Source of the DNA: B69-G16 sp964501905
Lineage (GTDB): Archaea > Thermoproteota > Thermoprotei > Thermofilales > B69-G16
Assembly: GCA_964501905.1 (NCBI GenBank)
Contig: CAZCTW010000020.1
Location: 1-20,269 of the forward strand
Direction: 5' to 3'
DNA: 20,269 nucleotides
The first letter of the stretch is position 1; each line of letters opens with the position of its first letter. The position numbers were made by a program, and so were the translations under genes. This document shows, one piece after another, positions 5,978 to 12,438 of this stretch. A model generated the notes under the pieces. The model had not been told where the DNA came from. It saw only the letters and a program-made list of their open reading frames with translations, and did no database searches.

Positions 5978-7795
5978 TTAATCTTCAACTGGAATTCCAA
6001 ACCTGAGAGATATCTTTTTATGCTCTTCTAAAGGTATGCTATCTACGTCGAAGAAGTTCTGGTAGTGGCGTCTGTAGGGCTCTCCTTTGACAAGCTTGGC
6101 TATATTTCTCTTATATTTTTGCTCAGCTAGGCGCATTCCTTTAAGCTCCTCCCATTTCTTTATGGGTATTCCATAGATTTTCTGCACCCTGTCTCTGTAA
6201 AGTTCTGGAATGACGTTGAAAGAGCAGAAGGGTATTAGTCGTCCGTCGGGAGATACATAATGAATATCGCACCTTTGCACTCTGGCAACATCGTGGTTAT
6301 AGAGGTCTTGGAAGTGCATCATTCCCAAAAACAAAGTCTTATAATGGAACTTTCCCAACGAGCTATAATCGTGCTTTACAAATATCTGGTACAGTAATCT
6401 TACTATCTCCTTACCTTTCTTAAGGCTTTTAGGCGCATTTTTCTGATCGACGAATTTTCGAAGTTTGATGAAAAAGTCTAACATAATTAAATACTTGTTC
6501 TTCCCCCTTTCAAGTTCGGATGCTTTCTCTTCTAAATACTTGAAGAATTCTTCGACATTTACGAACCTGGTAATGGGTATAATGCTTCCATCTTCATCTT
6601 TGAATACATATGTCGCCGCGCCGCATGCGAAGTGAGTAGTAAGAGTAAGCTGGTATTTACCAGTTAAGGCTTCGATAAAGTGAGAAACTGGGGCTACGGA
6701 GGGTACGGGGTACCAATCTTCTCTACTTATTACGCCATTTGATTGTTTTTCTATTAAGATTAAAGTTTCGGGGATTGTTATCCTAAGTTTCTTCCTCTCA
6801 GCTCTCGAGACACGACCGGTTAAAGAGATAGGTTGAAAGTTTACTCCTCGTACTATATCCATATTTTCCGCACCAAATCTGATGATATCCCAGAGTTCGT
6901 GATCGTTTACACCGCGTACGACGGTCGGGACCAGTACAACCCCCAGTCGAGCTTTTCTGAGATTATCCAATACGTAAGGCGTTTCCCAGTGGTTCTTAGG
7001 ATTAGTATATGGCGTAACTCCGTCAAAGCTCATATAAATGACGTTAGTGCCGACCTGCCTGAGTTTTTTTGCAAGTTCTCCGTCGTAGGCTAGCCTTATA
7101 CCGGTAGTATTCACTTGAACATGGATAAATCCTTCTTCTTTGGCTAATTTTACCATATCCACTATATCGTCGCGTAGAAGAGGCTCTCCGCCTGTTATCT
7201 GGAGGGCTTTAGGCGGTACTGGAGATAACTTTCTAGCCTCTCTTAACATGTATCTAACGTGTTCTAAAGTCGGCTCATATACATAGCCGGCTCTTGCCGC
7301 GAAGAAAAAGCAGTACCAGCAGCTTAAGTCACACCGGTTTGTAGCGACTAGGTTTAAAAGCGCAGTGTGAGATTTATGGCGCGGGCATAAACCGCAGTTA
7401 TACGGGCATAGAGCCAATAGTGGAACTTGACTGTTTTTAATTCCTTTACCATCGAACTGCCATTCTTTAAAACGCATGTATAACTGGTAGTCCCCCCAAT
7501 AGATTTCTTCGATCTCTCCATGTACTGGACACTTTTTCCTTATCCATACTTTCCCTTCTCTTTCGAATATGACGGCTTTGAGTAGCCTTAAGCATTCTGG
7601 ACAGAGAGAAAGAGTACGGGCTATCTCCTTTTCTCCTTCTTTTAATTCAGGCTCTATATCCAGCGCCAGCTCATAGTCCTCGTATATCTTCGGCAGAAGG
7701 TGAAGTCTCAGCTCCTTTCCAATTTCTTCAAATTTTCTCGCGTCGGCTTCGAGAAGCGAAGCATAGTTAACAGAAATTTCTTTTACCTCCGACAT
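5978..7795 (-). CDS. tes: Radical SAM tetraether lipid synthase (Tes)
   Basis: This radical SAM enzyme joins two archaeol-type diether lipids through sp3 C-C bonds between phytanyl termini to make membrane-spanning GDGT tetraethers. The 605 residues follow the layout of the characterised M. jannaschii enzyme. An N-terminal metal-binding segment has CPEC (65-68) and C89. C130, C134 and C137 form CPYNCGLC. The radical SAM cluster motif is CDLSCWYC (155-162), and GGEP (202-205) contributes to SAM binding. A long C-terminal domain carries more cysteines (FACGAA, QRCDIHYVSPDG, PFCSF) for auxiliary Fe-S clusters. It has its own TATA box (7829-7839) and follows a flippase-like membrane gene by 77 nt. 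A second Tes-like radical SAM function (for example another lipid cross-link) cannot be excluded by sequence alone. Confidence 0.88.
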   Translation of the reverse strand: MSEVKEISVNYASLLEADARKFEEIGKELRLHLLPKIYEDYELALDIEPELKEGEKEIARTLSLCPECLRLLKAVIFEREGKVWIRKKCPVHGEIEEIYWGDYQLYMRFKEWQFDGKGIKNSQVPLLALCPYNCGLCPRHKSHTALLNLVATNRCDLSCWYCFFFAARAGYVYEPTLEHVRYMLREARKLSPVPPKALQITGGEPLLRDDIVDMVKLAKEEGFIHVQVNTTGIRLAYDGELAKKLRQVGTNVIYMSFDGVTPYTNPKNHWETPYVLDNLRKARLGVVLVPTVVRGVNDHELWDIIRFGAENMDIVRGVNFQPISLTGRVSRAERKKLRITIPETLILIEKQSNGVISREDWYPVPSVAPVSHFIEALTGKYQLTLTTHFACGAATYVFKDEDGSIIPITRFVNVEEFFKYLEEKASELERGKNKYLIMLDFFIKLRKFVDQKNAPKSLKKGKEIVRLLYQIFVKHDYSSLGKFHYKTLFLGMMHFQDLYNHDVARVQRCDIHYVSPDGRLIPFCSFNVIPELYRDRVQKIYGIPIKKWEELKGMRLAEQKYKRNIAKLVKGEPYRRHYQNFFDVDSIPLEEHKKISLRFGIPVED

Positions 7796-7828
7796 CCTAC
7801 CACGTTAAAGTCGGGATTGTTATCTCGC

Positions 7829-7839
7829 ATATAAATTTT
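7829..7839 (-). promoter_or_regulatory. TATA box for tes
   Basis: The minus strand reads AAATTTATATG, centred about 39 nt before the tes ATG. A transcript would start near 7808, leaving a leader of about 13 nt that contains GTGGTAGG as a ribosome site. Confidence 0.6.
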
Positions 7840-7872
7840 TCATACGTTTAACCATATGAAAATTCTGAAATA

Positions 7873-8958
7873 TTACCTAGCAATGATATCTCTTAAATTT
7901 TGCAGAGATATATCCTTAAATGTTTTAGAAATATACACGAAGCTCAAAGAGCCGGTCAGTACTGCTTCGAAAAACACGATCACGCTTCGCGTTAATAATG
8001 TGACTAGAGTAGCGTTTTCTTTAGATACTCCCAGTACAACGAATGTAGAAATCATAGCGGCGTCTAAGGCGCCTGCGTTAGCGGGTATTCCCAGGGGGAT
8101 ATTATCCATTAAGCTGTAGATGGGGTATGCTACGGATAAAGTCCAAAAGCTCACGTGTTGCCCTATTGCGAGGAAAAATAGATAGGGTATAGCTACGCCT
8201 AAAGACCATTGAAACAGCAATATGGAAAAGCTCACTATGATAACGAGTTTGTATTTTTTCATTATCCCAAGTGAAGATTCAAAAGATTCAAAGAAAGAAT
8301 CGACTTTTTCATTTATGTTATATTTCTCGTATCTCCAGATAGCTATTACAGTTTTCTTCACTACTTTCTTTATAAAATTGCGAAGAATATACGTTTTTCT
8401 CAAGAGAAGTAGTATTAGAAAAAGACCTAAAGAGGATAAGATTATTAGCACAATGCTCTGATAAAATATCCTCGAGTGGATTTCGCTTTGGTTAAGCGAT
8501 AACATCGTAAGTCCTAGAGTTATGAAAAAGAGGAAAGCCATGGCATTTAGAAGCCTGTGTATAACTACAGTTGCTGCGGCTTTGCTCATATCTAAATTGT
8601 AACGTTTCTTCAACAGTATTAAGCGTAGGGCTTCTCCAGTCATAAACGCTGCCGGAATAAGCATATCTCCGAACCATCCGACTATAACTATCAATATAGA
8701 ATCTTTCAATCTTACCTCAGGACATACAATTTTCACTAAAAGAAACCATGCTACCGAATAGGTTAAGATAAAAAGTATGTCGACGGTAAGTATTAGTGGA
8801 ATGAAAAAGAGATTTATTTCTCGAATTCTAGCAAATATATAGCGGAAATCCACTTTAAGTGCGTATAGATAAACTGCGAAGAAGATAATGCCCAATAAGA
8901 GCAGGAATATCGGTTTCTTAACCTTTACTAGGCGTGTATATTTCCTCAACCCTTTCAC
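7873..8958 (-). CDS. Flippase-like membrane protein (LPG synthase TM / UPF0104 family)
   Basis: This 361-residue polytopic membrane protein has about eight hydrophobic segments (near 17-34, 50-76, 87-104, 136-155, 165-186, 238-265, 270-290 and 325-343). Family landmarks are GEALR (108-112) and the Pro/Gly-rich IPANAGALDAAM (291-302), both typical of the lysylphosphatidylglycerol-synthase transmembrane domain. The aminoacyltransferase domain of MprF is absent, so a lipid- or glycolipid-flipping role is more likely than lysyl transfer. It starts 9 nt after the NusA-like gene and ends 77 nt before tes. The neighbourhood with tetraether synthase suggests handling of membrane lipid or lipid-linked sugar. 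The substrate is unknown. Confidence 0.8.
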   Translation of the reverse strand: MKGLRKYTRLVKVKKPIFLLLLGIIFFAVYLYALKVDFRYIFARIREINLFFIPLILTVDILFILTYSVAWFLLVKIVCPEVRLKDSILIVIVGWFGDMLIPAAFMTGEALRLILLKKRYNLDMSKAAATVVIHRLLNAMAFLFFITLGLTMLSLNQSEIHSRIFYQSIVLIILSSLGLFLILLLLRKTYILRNFIKKVVKKTVIAIWRYEKYNINEKVDSFFESFESSLGIMKKYKLVIIVSFSILLFQWSLGVAIPYLFFLAIGQHVSFWTLSVAYPIYSLMDNIPLGIPANAGALDAAMISTFVVLGVSKENATLVTLLTRSVIVFFEAVLTGSLSFVYISKTFKDISLQNLRDIIAR

Positions 8959-8967
8959 TTTATCCCG

Positions 8968-9474
8968 CTATGAAAACGATATTCTTACTCTTTTGCCAGC
9001 GAAGTACTCGATTATCTTTTCTGCTTGAGGTTTGGGGAAGGGCATTCTGCGCGAGTACATTCTGTTAACTCTTACATTATACTCGGAGGTGCCATCAGGG
9101 AGCCAAATGATATCTACTCCCTGTACTCTTACTGGATAAAGTATCTGCTCTATCAAGTCTCTAATGTCAGGTAACTGCTCTATAAATCGAACCTTTCCGT
9201 AGCCTTTCGAAGATAACATCTTTGCAACTTGGAGCAATACTCTCTTCTCTATACTGGTGGAGTTTTGAACTAAAAGAAAGGTATTATTGTTTATACGCAC
9301 AGCTTTCTTAAAGGATAATCTATCTAGTTGTGGAAATTTCTTTTCCTTTAACATGACTAGTTCATGTGCTATATCTACATCCAACTCACTTATTTCTCCT
9401 TCTTCTAAGCGTTTTTGATCCTTAGAGCATAACACTTTTGTTCGGGCGCAGAAATAACATATTGGTAGCTCCAT
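8968..9474 (-). CDS. Archaeal NusA-like KH-domain protein with N-terminal zinc finger
   Basis: The 168-residue protein begins with a cysteine cluster (CYFC and a third Cys in VLCSKDQ). A helical linker follows, then a region with two KH-like folds (about 60-168) including GVDIIWLPDGTSEYNVRV and the closing KRVRISF. This resembles the crenarchaeal NusA-like family, which has a small zinc-binding head and KH repeats but lacks the bacterial polymerase-binding domain. A role in transcription elongation or RNA binding is inferred. The ATG at 9474 is preferred over GTG at 9483 because AGGTG lies 6 nt before it. It leads the unit with the flippase-like gene. Confidence 0.7.
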   Translation of the reverse strand: MELPICYFCARTKVLCSKDQKRLEEGEISELDVDIAHELVMLKEKKFPQLDRLSFKKAVRINNNTFLLVQNSTSIEKRVLLQVAKMLSSKGYGKVRFIEQLPDIRDLIEQILYPVRVQGVDIIWLPDGTSEYNVRVNRMYSRRMPFPKPQAEKIIEYFAGKRVRISFS

Positions 9475-9508
9475 AATTAACACCTATTCAATCATTTCAT
9501 CTTAACCT

Positions 9509-9522
9509 ATTAATTTAATTTT
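9509..9522 (-). promoter_or_regulatory. TATA-like region for the NusA-like gene
   Basis: The minus strand has an AAATTAAATTAATA stretch centred about 41 nt before the ATG at 9474, consistent with a leader of about 15 nt that includes the AGGTG ribosome site. Confidence 0.4.
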
Positions 9523-9586
9523 TGTCATATCCTTATTTCGAGTTAATGCCTATTATAACCACTCAACTAATCTTAAGCAAGATAAC

Positions 9587-9594
9587 GTATATTA
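9587..9594 (+). promoter_or_regulatory. TATA box for Lrp-type regulator
   Basis: GTATATTA lies about 37 nt before the TTG start at 9628. A start of transcription near 9617 would put AAGGCGAT in the leader as a ribosome site. Confidence 0.5.
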
Positions 9595-9627
9595 GTAGGA
9601 GTTTTTACGTATGTCAAGGCGATAGTC

Positions 9628-10098
9628 TTGAATGGAGCAAGCGTCCATTTAACTGAGAAGCAAATAGAGATTCTGCGTACATTATTAGCTGAAAGTAAAG
9701 TAGTCAGAGTCTTTACTGTCGAGGAAAATCAGAGCGCGTTAGCTAAGAAGCTTGGAATTACGAGACAGGCTTTAAATGTTCATCTTAGGAAACTTAAAGA
9801 AGCGGGTTTCGTTAGAACGGGAAGGGGATTTATAGATCTAACCGACAGAGCTCTAGAAGCTTTAGGTATACGTACAGCTGAGGCATTTGTAGCTATAAAA
9901 ATAGAACCCAGGGCTAGAAATCAGGCTTATACTCGTATTAAAACTCTCCCCGTGGAGAGAGTTTACAGAGTGACGGGAGATATAGATCTACTAGTGGTTA
10001 TAAATCAGGCTCTTTTAGACGATTTCCTAAAGCAAATATCAAAGATCGAGGGTGTTAAAGATACTACGACTTATGTAGTTATTGAACGCTTAGTTTAG
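9628..10098 (+). CDS. Lrp/AsnC-type transcriptional regulator
   Basis: The 156-residue protein has an N-terminal winged helix-turn-helix (about 8-75), with the recognition region ALAKKLGITRQALNVHLRKL followed by a wing (TGRGFIDLT). The C-terminal RAM/AsnC ligand-binding fold (about 85-156) includes VYRVTGDIDLLVVI and EGVKDTTTYVVIERL. Such proteins form dimers or octamers and sense amino acids or other small effectors. The start is TTG, supported by AAGGCGAT 5 nt upstream and a TATA box at 9587. It is divergent from the NusA-like gene with a 150-nt spacer that could hold its operator. It converges with the EndA-like gene, overlapping by 4 nt. The target regulon cannot be told from sequence. 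Confidence 0.85.
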   Translation: MNGASVHLTEKQIEILRTLLAESKVVRVFTVEENQSALAKKLGITRQALNVHLRKLKEAGFVRTGRGFIDLTDRALEALGIRTAEAFVAIKIEPRARNQAYTRIKTLPVERVYRVTGDIDLLVVINQALLDDFLKQISKIEGVKDTTTYVVIERLV

Positions 10099-10628
10099 GT
10101 GAGTGGGGAAACTGAGTAGTAGGACACGTTGCCTTCCTTATCTATAATTGCTATCACCGGAATTTTCCTCGAGCGGAGAGCCTGCGTGACCATACTTTCT
10201 AGCTCTGCAAAAGTCACCTTTAGCCCCTCGCGAAGCCCTATCACTAAGTACTTCGTAAATTTAGTATTTTCCGTCACTTTTCTCACTCTATACTCAATGG
10301 TTACATCACTGAATCCCTCCTTCACCACAAACCCTCTTTTCCTTAAATCATAGTACAGGGTATATTTAACCCAAAAGAGAGGGTCTCTCTTAGATAAGTA
10401 GCTGATTAAATCTAATGTAGAAATCTCCTTTCTATCTTCGCTGAATATCTTTAATCGACCTTTCTCTACTAAGTATAAGGCCTCCTCAGGGAACAATTTT
10501 AAAGTTCTGTTCTCTAAAACAGTTCCATATTCCCCTTTGCTTTGTAGGAAGGATATGTCCTCTGGATCGCTTACTTTTATCTCGCCATTAGCTAGCAATA
10601 TGGCCCGTGCTATTCTTTCTTGGCTCAT
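10095..10628 (-). CDS. tRNA-splicing endonuclease, probable structural (non-catalytic) subunit
   Basis: This is a tRNA-intron endonuclease-family protein (EndA). Crenarchaeal enzymes are alpha2 beta2 with one catalytic and one structural subunit, and cut bulge-helix-bulge motifs in pre-tRNA and pre-rRNA. The 177 residues carry the family linker DPLFWVKYTLYYDLRKRGFV (about 81-100) and the C-terminal fold with IPVIAIIDKEGNVSYYSV. By alignment from memory, the catalytic Tyr in the usual FRVY segment corresponds to Arg here (YRVR). The catalytic His that precedes the SxYLV strand is missing (ENTKFTKYLV). I therefore infer the structural subunit, with the catalytic one encoded elsewhere. It shares a bidirectional TATA element with the divergent phosphoribosyltransferase. 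Confidence 0.82.
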   Translation of the reverse strand: MSQERIARAILLANGEIKVSDPEDISFLQSKGEYGTVLENRTLKLFPEEALYLVEKGRLKIFSEDRKEISTLDLISYLSKRDPLFWVKYTLYYDLRKRGFVVKEGFSDVTIEYRVRKVTENTKFTKYLVIGLREGLKVTFAELESMVTQALRSRKIPVIAIIDKEGNVSYYSVSPLT

Positions 10629-10654
10629 TTTCTCGCTTTGAATACATATCGATA

Positions 10655-10664
10655 AGTTTTATAG
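10655..10664. promoter_or_regulatory. Bidirectional TATA element, endonuclease subunit / phosphoribosyltransferase
   Basis: GTTTTATAGG on the plus strand and CCTATAAAAC on the minus strand are both TATA-like. The element is about 28 nt before the GTG at 10688 and about 32 nt before the ATG at 10628, so both genes may use it with leaderless or very short-leader messages. Confidence 0.5.
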
Positions 10665-10687
10665 GTTTCTTTCTAAGATAACTATCG

Positions 10688-11380
10688 GTGTCTGTCTTGG
10701 TTAAAATGCCAGCACGTAAGATAACTTGGGATTACGTAGTAAGCTTATGTAAGGAGTTAGCTAGGAAGATACGTGAAGAAGGATTTAAACCAGATGTAAT
10801 CGTTGCCATCGCTAGAGGCGGCTACGTTCCGGCGAGGCTACTCTGCGACTACCTGGGAGTAACCGATTTACTGAGTATTAAAGTCGAGCATTGGCTTGAA
10901 ACTGGGAAAGCAGAGAAGGAAGCTAAAATAACTTATCCATTTAACTATGATTTATCCGGAAAGAAGGTGCTAGTCGTGGATGATATCTGCGATACAGGCG
11001 ACAGCTTCATTATAGCTGTAAAGCACATTCGAAAAAACTCTAATCCAGATATTATAAAAACCGCGGCCATGCAAATAATCCCGGCGACTTCTAAGTTCAC
11101 ACCCGATTTTGTAGTCGAAGAGTTAAAGTCATGGGAGTGGCAGCTATACCCCTGGTGCGATTATGAGGACAAGACGAACCTAATAAAGAGAATAATGAAG
11201 GAGAACCCGAGGGAAGCTCCTTGGAGCATAAGTGAGATCAAAGAAAAGTTTAAGGAATACTACGGAGTGGAGTTCAGCGAGAAAGAATTCGAGGAAGTAT
11301 TAGCGTATATGGAATGGATTGGAGTCGTAAAAGTTGTAGAGTATGAGGGTAAGAAGGGATACACCTTAAAGGTTGCCTAA
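10688..11380 (+). CDS. Purine (6-oxopurine) phosphoribosyltransferase with C-terminal winged-helix extension
   Basis: This type I phosphoribosyltransferase converts PRPP plus a free base to a nucleotide (salvage). The PRPP-binding loop VLVVDDICDTGDS is at 94-106, and VAIARGGYVPARLL (39-52) is the preceding PPi-loop region. The 6-oxopurine class is the best fit to the archaeal Hpt/Gpt-like group. The specificity (hypoxanthine, guanine or xanthine) is not readable. The 230 residues exceed the usual length of about 180. Residues about 165-230 (PWSISEIKEKFKEYYGV, GVVKVVEYEGKKGYTL) look like a small winged helix. I kept GTG 10688, which fits a leaderless transcript from the TATA box at 10655. ATG 10706 is possible. 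It overlaps the next gene as TAATG. Confidence 0.82.
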   Translation: MSVLVKMPARKITWDYVVSLCKELARKIREEGFKPDVIVAIARGGYVPARLLCDYLGVTDLLSIKVEHWLETGKAEKEAKITYPFNYDLSGKKVLVVDDICDTGDSFIIAVKHIRKNSNPDIIKTAAMQIIPATSKFTPDFVVEELKSWEWQLYPWCDYEDKTNLIKRIMKENPREAPWSISEIKEKFKEYYGVEFSEKEFEEVLAYMEWIGVVKVVEYEGKKGYTLKVA

Positions 11381-11820
11381 TGAGTAGTAAAATCCTCGAC
11401 TTTACTAACGTTTTTTTCGGTGTTTATATTAAGGAATTGATGGAAGCTCCTCTGGATTATGAAGGACGTGTGCCAGTATTAATGATAAAAGTGGGCAATT
11501 TCGTCTTCAAAGTGCGGAGAATAAGAGTTATTGGAAAAATAATAGGAAAGGAAGAATACTCAAGATGGATTGATTATAAATTGCACGACGGCACTGGCGA
11601 GGTTATCGTGAGGCTATGGCAGGACGCCAGAGGCATATCTAAAAGCGAGTTAACTTTAGACGGTTTTGTCACAGTGTTTGGTTTTTTAAAAGAATTCAGA
11701 GGTACGCGGTATATTTCGCCGTTTATAGTGAGAAAGCGGCACCGCGTAAATTTCGAAGAATGGTTCACTCAAATAGAACGTGCGAGAGCGGCTATATTGA
11801 ACAGCATACGGGATTTCTAA
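11380..11820 (+). CDS. Single OB-fold nucleic-acid-binding protein (RPA-like)
   Basis: The 146-residue protein contains one OB fold (about 42-120) with the pattern of RPA32-type domains: VRRIRVIGKIIGKEE, then DYKLHDGTGEVIVRLW, then VTVFGFLKEFRGTRYISPFIVRK. It probably binds single-stranded DNA or RNA. No zinc finger or additional domain is present. The ATG overlaps the phosphoribosyltransferase stop (TAATG), so the pair is translated from one message. Its partner or process is unknown; crenarchaeal genomes hold several such RPA-like paralogues. The gene is followed by a non-coding RNA promoter rather than another protein gene. Confidence 0.78.
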   Translation: MSSKILDFTNVFFGVYIKELMEAPLDYEGRVPVLMIKVGNFVFKVRRIRVIGKIIGKEEYSRWIDYKLHDGTGEVIVRLWQDARGISKSELTLDGFVTVFGFLKEFRGTRYISPFIVRKRHRVNFEEWFTQIERARAAILNSIRDF

Positions 11821-11827
11821 GCTAGAA

Positions 11828-11835
11828 CTTATATG
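11828..11835 (+). promoter_or_regulatory. TATA box for C/D sRNA
   Basis: CTTATATG is centred about 24 nt before the first base of the predicted sRNA stem (11855), the spacing expected for an archaeal promoter. Confidence 0.65.
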
Positions 11836-11854
11836 TCAGTAAAGTATCCTTTTA

Positions 11855-11918
11855 GCGGATGATGTATTTGCCGAGTGCTTAGCCGAAAGGCAGTGAAGAG
11901 CCATTCATGAACTGACGC
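11855..11918 (+). ncRNA. C/D-box guide sRNA (dual guide, predicted)
   Basis: The 64-nt segment has every part of an archaeal C/D sRNA that guides 2'-O-methylation by fibrillarin, Nop5 and L7Ae. The terminal stem is GCG (11855-11857) with CGC (11916-11918). The C box is ATGATGT (11859-11865), followed by a 12-nt D' guide ATTTGCCGAGTG (11866-11877). The D' box is CTTA (11878-11881, one base off CTGA). A GCC-GAAA-GGC hairpin (11882-11891) sits between D' and C'. The C' box is GTGAAGA (11893-11899), followed by a 12-nt D guide GCCATTCATGAA (11900-11911) and a perfect D box CTGA (11912-11915). Both guides have exactly the canonical 12-nt length. A TATA box and a T-tract flank it. Both guides resemble complements of conserved 23S rRNA, judged from memory. 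Confidence 0.85.
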
Positions 11919-11925
11919 CTTTTTA
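11918..11925 (+). terminator. T-tract terminator of sRNA
   Basis: CCTTTTTA begins at the last base of the sRNA terminal stem. Archaeal RNA polymerase terminates at oligo-T runs of this length. Confidence 0.55.
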
Positions 11926-12340
11926 AACCTCCTCCAGTGGAATTACCTGAACCTAGAACCTGTCATTTCTCCGACGTGGTATAAGCTCAGCGAGGTTACC
12001 GTTAGTTTGCTTAAAGGTGTCATATGACTACTAAGATGAGTTGGAAGAGAAGTACTTCTGGTGGAATGAGGATAAGATGAGGAATTTATGATCTAGCGTG
12101 AGTAGGCTTTGATTCTAATATCTACTCTTTGATGTTCATGAGTCTTATCTCCTCTAGGTCCATTGGAGACGGGGGCATCGGCTTTCTCGTAATTGCCTCT
12201 TCTACAGGACATCAAACTGATCAAATAGACCGCCTGTCTTCACCTTTAATGTCCGTCTGGTGTTAATAGCGCCATTTCTTTGTAACATCCATAGCACGGT
12301 AGAGAAGTAAAAGGTACTGTTCGGTAACCCGGTTTTACGT
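11926..12340. other. Gene-free stretch with possible decayed coding DNA
   Basis: No intact gene is visible. On the plus strand 11941-12027 reads like protein (YLNLEPVISPTWYKLSEVTV region) up to a TGA. After a one-base shift 12035-12088 continues with DELEEKYFWWNEDKMRNL. On the minus strand 12202-12290 reads RTLKVKTGGLFDQFDVL, then in another frame 12123-12210 reads VEEAITRKPMPPSPMDLEEI. Frameshifts and stops interrupt both. I recognise no family. These may be remnants of two convergent genes or chance. No terminal inverted repeats or transposase motif were found. Confidence 0.35.
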
Positions 12341-12342
12341 CT

Positions 12343-12356
12343 AGGGGAATACCCCT
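12343..12356. other. Short stem-loop upstream of argF
   Basis: AGGGG-AATA-CCCCT forms a perfect 5-bp hairpin 30 nt before the argF TATA box. It could be a binding site or the end of an upstream transcript. No T-tract follows on the plus strand. Confidence 0.3.
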
Positions 12357-12385
12357 GAACTTTAGCGATTAAGATGATAGGCAAG

Positions 12386-12393
12386 AATATATA
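12386..12393 (+). promoter_or_regulatory. TATA box for argF-secE-spt5 unit
   Basis: AATATATA predicts transcription from about 12416. That is downstream of a possible GTG start at 12400 and upstream of the ATG at 12439, which supports the ATG as the argF start. Confidence 0.65.
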
Positions 12394-12438
12394 GATAGGG
12401 TGAATTTTCATAAAAGTCACTCGAGAGAGGGTTTGGAA

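Noticed and set aside
9611..9625. Four-codon upstream reading frame (Met-Ser-Arg-Arg) before the Lrp-type gene
   Set aside because: It probably starts upstream of or at the transcript start predicted from the TATA box at 9587, so it is unlikely to be translated; kept only as a curiosity.
11871..11886. Alternative D' box CCGA at 11883 in the sRNA
   Set aside because: It would give a 17-nt guide and break the GCC-GAAA-GGC hairpin; CTTA at 11878 gives exactly 12 nt, matching the other guide.
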